Shown here: piece by piece, positions 9,060-12,972 of the stretch
Layout: every line of letters starts with the position of its first letter
Position numbering within the stretch: the first letter of the stretch is position 1
Source: Botryosphaeria dothidea
Lineage: Eukaryota > Ascomycota > Dothideomycetes > Botryosphaeriales > Botryosphaeriaceae
Length of the DNA: 12,972 nt
Reading direction: 5' to 3'
Assembly (NCBI GenBank): GCA_011503125.2
Contig: WWBZ02000061.1
Location: forward strand, 1-12,972
Position numbers and translations under genes: made by a program
Notes under the pieces: generated by a model
Database searches by the model: none
What the model was told of the DNA's origin: nothing
The model's input: the letters and a program-made list of their open reading frames with translations, nothing else

Positions 9060-9324
9060 GGGAACCGTCGTAGTCGTTGCGTATCGTATCGTATTATCGC
9101 ATCGTTCGGTTATTGTCGTACTCTTTACTGACTGAGCGAGGCCCTAAGGCGGCTATCTGCAGTTGACCCCTACTATGCCATCGAGCTTTAGTAGTTCGAA
9201 AGAGGAGCTTAGTCTAATGTGATGGCTTGCATCCGGTGCACTCGCGGAAATGCAGTGGCATTACTATCTACGAGAAGACTAAGCTAAAGAGAAAAGGAAG
9301 AAAGGTTTAAGCAAGATAGCGCTG

Positions 9325-9335
9325 CTTATATATCT
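9325..9335 (-). promoter_or_regulatory. LTR TATA box of element A
   Basis: Minus-strand GATATATAAG is followed about 30 bases downstream by a CT-rich tract (CCTTTCTTCC), the usual arrangement of a retrotransposon U3 promoter and start site. It would drive transcription leftwards through gag and pol. Confidence 0.5.
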
Positions 9336-9479
9336 CTCTAGAGTCCCTTTTACTGGTAGCGAGTTGCAGGGTTTTCTTGTTGAGCTTCGTTGAGCTTCAG
9401 GGTCCTCTCAACCCAAGGTCTCGCCGCAGGATCCATCCAAGGCACCCTTAGGGTTCAAACCGTAACAGCTTATTCTTCT

Positions 9480-10480
9480 TATATCTAGACTAGTTATTCT
9501 TAGAGGAAGCTTCTTATAGTATTTAACCTTTTAACTAACCGGTCTACTCTAATTACTTCTACTTTTCTAGTACCCTAGTAGATTTTTATAGGCTCTAAGC
9601 TAGTACGTAGATAGAATTCGTTATTAGCGAAGAATAGCGATATACTAGTTAATACGCTAATATACGTATTAGCTATAAATTTAGCTTTAGGTAGAAAGTC
9701 GACCTAGTTATCTTATACGTAGTTAATATATATCCGGAGGTACTTTTTAAGACCTTTAATAGAGCTCTCGCTCTAGCCGTTAGTCTAGGGATAAAAGGTA
9801 GTTAATATTTTAACCTTTACGTTATATCGTTCTATAATTCTTCTATAGATATAGGAGTCTATAGCGCTGCCTCGGTCGGAGATAATATCTATTAGAAAAC
9901 CTCGTATATAAAAGAGGCGGCGGTTTAGAGCCTCTACGGTTTCTTTAGTACCTAGTATTATTATTAGCTCGTAGATCTTTCCTTTAGTTAAACGGTCTAT
10001 AATAACTAAATAGTATTAGTATCCCTAATTCTTTCTAGTATATAGCGGTAGTTTTTCTATAAAGTCTAGGGTTACGTAGAGCTACTTCTATTAGAGAATA
10101 GGTAGCGGTTTAAGTAGTTCTTACTTTTACTCTAAGTATAGCTTATAGCGGCGGTAGTAGTAATAGTTTATAGAAACGAGTAACGTCTTTTCTTTATCTA
10201 GCCTACTAGTAGTTTTCTATAAGCTTTCTATATATAGCTTTAGGTCCTAGGTATTCTATAAGTAGTTTTTCGTAGTAATTCTATAGGAGGCGTAGGCGTA
10301 GTAGTTAGTAGTCTAGGATAATAAGCGCGTCTTTTAGCTATACCTAACTATCTTTTACTAAGAAGTCCTAAATATTTTTCTTATAGCCCTTTCTAATTAA
10401 GTGGCTTAGTATACGTCTATCTCTAGTATTAATACTTCTACGAAGGTTCTAGATTACTCTATCCTTCTCGTAGGCTTCGC
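9480..10480 (-). pseudogene. Integrase of element B, RIP-inactivated
   Basis: The minus frame contains VTLDFIEKLPLYT (Asp codon 10064-10066), VIIDRLTKGKIYELI, ISDRGSAIDSYI (Asp codon 9875-9877), FYP*TNG*SES (Glu codon 9767-9769), and KYLRIYINYV*DN*VDFLPKA then SISLFFANNEFYLRTSLEP. The two Asp codons and the Glu are in one frame, with 35 residues between the second Asp and Glu, the D-D-x35-E pattern of LTR-retrotransposon integrases. It would have inserted element cDNA into the chromosome. The frame is one base off the RNase H frame, so at least one indel lies between about 10070 and 10500. The HHCC zinc-finger part (about 10100-10350) is too eroded to read. The C-terminal end is cut by the LTR of element A, so I cannot tell whether a chromodomain followed. 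Confidence 0.85.
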
Positions 10481-10510
10481 TAATAAGTATATCGAGGTCT
10501 TTTTATCTAG

Positions 10511-10564
10511 CTTCCTAGGTTTCCTAGGCTTCCTAGGTTTCCTAGGCTTCCTAGGTTTCCTAGG
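10511..10564 (-). repeat. Three perfect 18-bp tandem repeats in the element B linker
   Basis: The unit CTTCCTAGGTTTCCTAGG occurs three times exactly. It is in register with the RNase H frame, where it reads *ET*EA repeated. With TAG taken as RIP-altered CAG this is a Gln/Glu/Thr/Ala linker. The three copies carry identical changes, so the array either expanded after RIP or was mutated at every available site. Confidence 0.85.
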
Positions 10565-10829
10565 TCTAGTTATCTTCCGGCTCTTAAGAGTCTAACTTCT
10601 TCTCCTCTAGGTTATTAGTAGTAAAGAGAATAGAATTAATAGCGATCTTTATATTAGGTTCTAGGTTTAAGTCCCGAAGTAGTTATTAGAACCGGTATTG
10701 CTTCCTTAGGTCGTTAATTCCTTACGGTAAGTCCTACGTTCTCCTTATAAGCGAGTCTAGCTTCTCTCCTTATTTGCCTAGCCTATAGAAGATAATAAAG
10801 TTAAAGGCGGATAGAAATTTAGCCCAGCG

Positions 10830-11330
10830 GGCTTAGCGGCTAGTTAGCTACTTAGTTATTATAAAATACTCTAGGTTCTTATAATCCGTAAGCACCTTAA
10901 TAGGCTTGTCTATAGAAGTGCTTATAAGTTCTAGTTCCTAAGTCTTAAAGGAGCGAATAATAGTAAGTAGCTCTTTATCGTAGATTATATAGTTATACTT
11001 AGTTAAGGACATTTTCTTAGAAAAGTATATAACTAGTTTAAGTACTCCGTCGTGCATCTACGATAGGATACCTGCACTAACAAAGTCTAAGGCATCCGTT
11101 TTAACCTATATTTCCTTTTTAGGGTCGAAATATATAAGGATGGGGGTAGAGGTAAAGGATGTGCGGAGTATTAGTTAGTTAAAGGCGGCTTGTTTCTTAT
11201 TGTCCCATATAAACTCCTAGTATCTTATCTTGCGTTTTCTATTCCTAGTTATAAATTATTCTTCTTTTATTATCTTAGTAAAGGGGCGTGCTATATAGGA
11301 GAAGTTCTTAATAAAGCGGCGGTAGAAGTT
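10830..11330 (-). pseudogene. RT C-terminus and RNase H of element B
   Basis: Recognisable pieces in one minus frame: FYRRFIKNFSYIARPFTKI, ILIYFDPKKEI*VKTDALDF with [33 protein letters not shown], and VLTDYKNLEYFIITK, followed toward 10750 by FNFIIFYRLGK and KLDSLIRR. The TD, DKELL and TDYKNLEYF boxes correspond to gypsy RNase H active-site regions. Stops stand where Gln or Trp is usual. A patch here (about 11020-11240) keeps many CpA/TpG and reads best. Confidence 0.82.
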
Positions 11331-11635
11331 TATAAAGCTAAGAAAGGCTTATATATCCTTAACTAACGTCGGTGCCTCCTAGTTAATAATAGATAGATAA
11401 ATTTATTTCTTCCCGATATAGCTCCCTTACGGGTCTATGCGGGGCTGGCTATCTATAGTTATTTTATACGAGGGGGAAAACCTTTTCGCCTAGTAAAAAC
11501 CCCTCCTCTCTCTCTAGGCATACTATCCTATACTAGTTCTTATTTTTCCTTCTTACTAGTAGCGGCTACTATAGCAGCCCTATATTTACCTACTAGACCT
11601 ATCTCTTTAGTTCTTATCCTCGTAGTTATCCGGGT

Positions 11636-11662
11636 CCTAGTAGTCCTAGTAGTCCTAGTTAT
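11636..11662. repeat. CCTAGTAGT short tandem repeat
   Basis: Two to three 9-base units CCTAGTAGT, then CCTAGTTAT, lie in the 3' part of the LINE. The minus strand is likely the remnant of a low-complexity tail that follows ORF2 in related LINEs. Confidence 0.6.
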
Positions 11663-11850
11663 CCTCCTAGTTCCTCTTCCTAGTTATCTTCCTATATTAG
11701 TTTCCTTACTAGGCTAAATTGCTTAAGTAGCCCTAGGCGTAAGAACTAGTCTATTACTACTTTAATCCCCTTCTTTATTAAGAGAAGGGAGTAGTAGTTC
11801 GTAGTCTCTACCCTTTAGAGTATCTATATCCTACTCTATTAGAAGTAGGG

Positions 11851-11901
11851 GTAGAAGAGAAGGATATACTTTAGGGTTTATCTATACTAGCCGTATAGAT
11901 A
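11851..11901 (-). pseudogene. LINE C-terminal CCHC motif with all ligands changed to Tyr
   Basis: The minus strand reads Y-L-Y, eight residues, Y, four residues, Y, in the context SPAYLYG...TLKYILLFYP. LINE ORF2 proteins of this group usually have C-x-C-x(7-8)-H-x4-C at this place. Cys codons TGY become TAY by TpG to TpA, and His codons CAY become TAY by CpA to TpA, so one mutation rule turns both ligand types into Tyr. Confidence 0.75.
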
Positions 11902-12179
11902 GGCAGGACTAGGGTACTCTAGTACCTTACGCCTTAAGAGGAAGTTCTCTAGTCTAATATACTCTATATATAGTAAAGTAGCGAGTATACTCTATAGCTT
12001 AGATAGTTCGCTATAGATTTATCTAATTTTTAGGTTCTACTATATACTTTAGGCTACTAGCTTATCTTATCTTCCCTAGCTAGTAGACTTTATCTATCTC
12101 TCCTTCTACTTATTTCTATATACTATACGTAGCTTCGTTCGCTCCGGGAGACTCTAGTAGGTAGAGGGGTAGTAGTTAA

Positions 12180-12972
12180 GGAGTAAGTTTGCCTTTTTCT
12201 AAGTAGGATTCTTCTAGTAGGGCTAGCGGCGCCTCTAGTACTTAGAGTAGCCCGAGCTATCTATTTAATACTCTAGTAAGTTTCCTCTACTACTACCGCG
12301 ACTAGGCTATTCCTAGCTCTAATAGCCTAGGCTAGTACTAGTTCGTCTAGGTATAGTAAGAGTGGGGGAATCTCTATCTTATACTCTAAGATTTATATAC
12401 TAGTTAACTTATACGCCCCTAAGATAGTACGTAGGCACTAGTTTTAGATCTTCTTTAGTAGCTAGATAGCTATTTTCCTTTACCCTAGGATTCCCTCTAG
12501 GGTATACTATACCCTATAGCCGTAGGTAAGAACTAGCCTTACTACGGCCGTATAGATATAGCGGGCTTTAGTAAATAAGGCTTCCTAGGTAGACGCTGCG
12601 AGTCTAGAGAGAGATATATACTATTTAATTACCTTAGCTTCTATTTCCCTAATATAGAATCCCTATCTAAGCTTATTATCTACGTAGACTTCTAGAATCT
12701 TAATTATCGGCTCTAGGTATCTAGTAAATCTAGGGATACGGATCCCTGCTACTATATTAAATCTCCTTAGTTTTCTTATAAAATAAGTAAGGTAATACTT
12801 ATCGGGCGAGAAAGCTAACCCGTGGGTAGCTGCCTAGTACTCGTAAATTTAATATGCTCCCTCTAGTATCCTATAGTTCTATTCTATAGATCTACTAAAG
12901 GTTAGAATATTAGTATTATCGACGAATCTAAGGGGGAAGGTATTACTCCTACGTAGCTATATAAGTAGGTTA
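12180..12972 (-). pseudogene. LINE reverse transcriptase C-terminal part, catalytic Asp lost
   Basis: The F-x-DD box is at 12915-12926 and reads FVDN: GAT at 12918-12920 is kept and the next codon is AAT (12915-12917). GATGAT to GATAAT is a TpG to TpA change, so RIP explains the loss of the second catalytic aspartate. Downstream blocks (AGIRIPRFTRYLEP, LSRLAAST, YTAVVRLVLTYG) keep the family order. It would have performed target-primed reverse transcription of the LINE RNA. Confidence 0.8.

Larger units (their letters stand above)
5165..9467 (-). mobile_element. Ty3/gypsy element A, 3'-truncated, RIP-damaged
   Basis: Read on the minus strand from 9467: an LTR beginning TGTTACGG, a leader, gag with a CCHC zinc knuckle, and pol with protease, reverse transcriptase and RNase H in gypsy order. 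The pol frame runs without any indel down to the junction near 5165, where gypsy-type codons (EEPVTD) pass directly into GC-rich non-transposon sequence. Integrase, 3' LTR and target-site duplication are therefore missing. About 23 in-frame stops interrupt gag and pol, all TAA or TAG and none TGA. That fits RIP (CpA to TpA on either strand), because TGA would need CGA to TGA. Damage is intermediate: many CpA and TpG remain, unlike in the neighbouring element B. The element cannot move by itself. Confidence 0.92.
8912..9467 (-). repeat. 5' LTR region of gypsy element A
   Basis: The outer edge is set by minus-strand TGTTACGGTTTGAACCC starting at 9467, a start typical of fungal gypsy LTRs, with the remains of element B immediately outside it. 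A TATATAAG box lies on the minus strand at about 9325-9333, followed by TTAAACC and a pyrimidine-rich tract, suitable for starting the retrotransposon transcript. The inner edge is uncertain. I placed it at GACTATA|CCTGGG (8912), reading the terminal TA as a RIP-altered CA, but it may lie anywhere between about 8912 and 9065, because no second LTR is in the window for comparison. No primer-binding site could be assigned to a particular tRNA. Confidence 0.6.
9468..11455 (-). mobile_element. Ty3/gypsy element B, internal fragment, RIP-saturated
   Basis: On the minus strand, from right to left: the C-terminal part of reverse transcriptase (AFLSFINFYRRFIKNFSYIA at about 11290-11330), RNase H, a linker with a perfect tandem repeat, and integrase ending near 9480. 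It is a different family from element A (RNase H TDALDFVSAGILS against [13 protein letters not shown]). Both ends are gone: the 5' side stops at about 11455 where LINE sequence begins, and the 3' side is interrupted at 9467 by the LTR of element A. CpA and TpG are almost absent. By my reading only two such dinucleotides (9868-9869 and 10402-10403) occur from 9468 to 10698. Stops are dense (TAA/TAG) and the element is dead. Confidence 0.88.
9468..12972. other. RIP-saturated block
   Basis: CpA and TpG are nearly absent over most of this block while CpG, CpC and CpT remain common. TpA and the tetramer CTAG are greatly enriched. CTAG is what both CCAG and CTGG become when CpA turns to TpA. GC content therefore falls only moderately. 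The block covers element B and the LINE and stops at the LTR edge of element A, where CpA/TpG frequency rises sharply (for example GAGTGCACCGGATGCAAGC, minus strand, within the LTR). Confidence 0.88.
11456..12972 (-). mobile_element. Tad-like LINE (non-LTR retrotransposon), 3' half, RIP-saturated
   Basis: The minus strand shows the second half of a LINE ORF2. From the right edge: RFVDNTNILTFSRSIE, AATHGLAFSPDKY, RKLRRFNIVAGIRI, ILEVYVDNKLR*GF, REIEAKVIK, SLSRLAAST*EALFTKARYIYTAVVRLVLTYG, CLRTILGAYK and LYLDELVLA. These are the palm, thumb and connecting blocks of fungal Tad-clade reverse transcriptases. A C-terminal CCHC-type motif follows at 11851-11901. The 5' half (endonuclease, ORF1) lies beyond the window. 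The left end near 11456 abuts reverse transcriptase sequence of gypsy B. No clear poly-A tail is visible. Several frame changes occur between 12920 and 11900, so indels have accumulated as well as RIP. Confidence 0.82.

Noticed and set aside
9450..9465. GGGTTCAAACCG resembling a tRNA B box
   Set aside because: It is the start of the gypsy LTR, and no A box, anticodon arm or acceptor stem pairs around it.
5165..9467. Idea that element A is an active retrotransposon because YVDD and DSG are intact
   Set aside because: Numerous in-frame stops, an RNase H missense change, no integrase and no 3' LTR.
10511..10564. Regular repeats that could suggest a CRISPR-like array (also 11636-11662)
   Set aside because: Units are directly adjacent with no spacers and sit inside coding remnants of retrotransposons in a eukaryotic genome.

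Overview
The window looks like a chromosome segment of a filamentous ascomycete (Pezizomycotina). The evidence is a Ty3/gypsy LTR retrotransposon whose LTR begins TGTTACGG, a Tad-like LINE, and the mark of repeat-induced point mutation (RIP): CpA/TpG dinucleotides are replaced by TpA only inside the transposon half. No bacterial-type operon, RNA gene or CRISPR array was seen.

Layout. Positions 1 to about 5164 are GC-rich, show no RIP, and hold no gene I can name. One weak hypothetical reading frame (1396-1932, perhaps continuing in another frame to a GTAAGT splice donor at 2085) lies behind a CT-rich promoter-like stretch. The rest is microsatellites and overlapping open frames on both strands that look like by-products of high GC. 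At about 5165 the composition changes abruptly.

From about 5165 to 9467, on the minus strand, lies gypsy element A. It has a 5' LTR region with its outer edge at 9467, a leader, gag (8710-7535, CCHC zinc knuckle) and pol (from 7563: protease DSG, reverse transcriptase YVDD, RNase H). Pol is cut off before the integrase at about 5165. The gag and pol frames are intact in register but carry about 23 in-frame stops, all TAA or TAG. Each that I checked is explained by CAA/CAG or TGG changed in a CpA/TpG context.

From 9468 to about 11455, also minus strand, is a second and much more heavily mutated gypsy element B. It retains the reverse transcriptase C-terminus, RNase H, a repeat-bearing linker and an integrase whose D, D and E codons still have D-x35-E spacing. 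Element A's LTR starts inside the tail of B's integrase region, so A appears nested in B. From about 11456 to the window end is the 3' half of a minus-strand Tad-like LINE. RIP has turned its FVDD motif into FVDN and all four ligands of its C-terminal CCHC motif into tyrosine.

Taken together this is a layered transposon graveyard at the edge of a GC-rich compartment. B and the LINE were saturated by RIP; A inserted into B later and was hit more lightly; a later break or deletion removed A's 3' half and B's 3' end and joined A to unmutated GC-rich DNA. Nothing here looks like a working accessory system. The most informative content is the RIP signature and the relative dating it allows.
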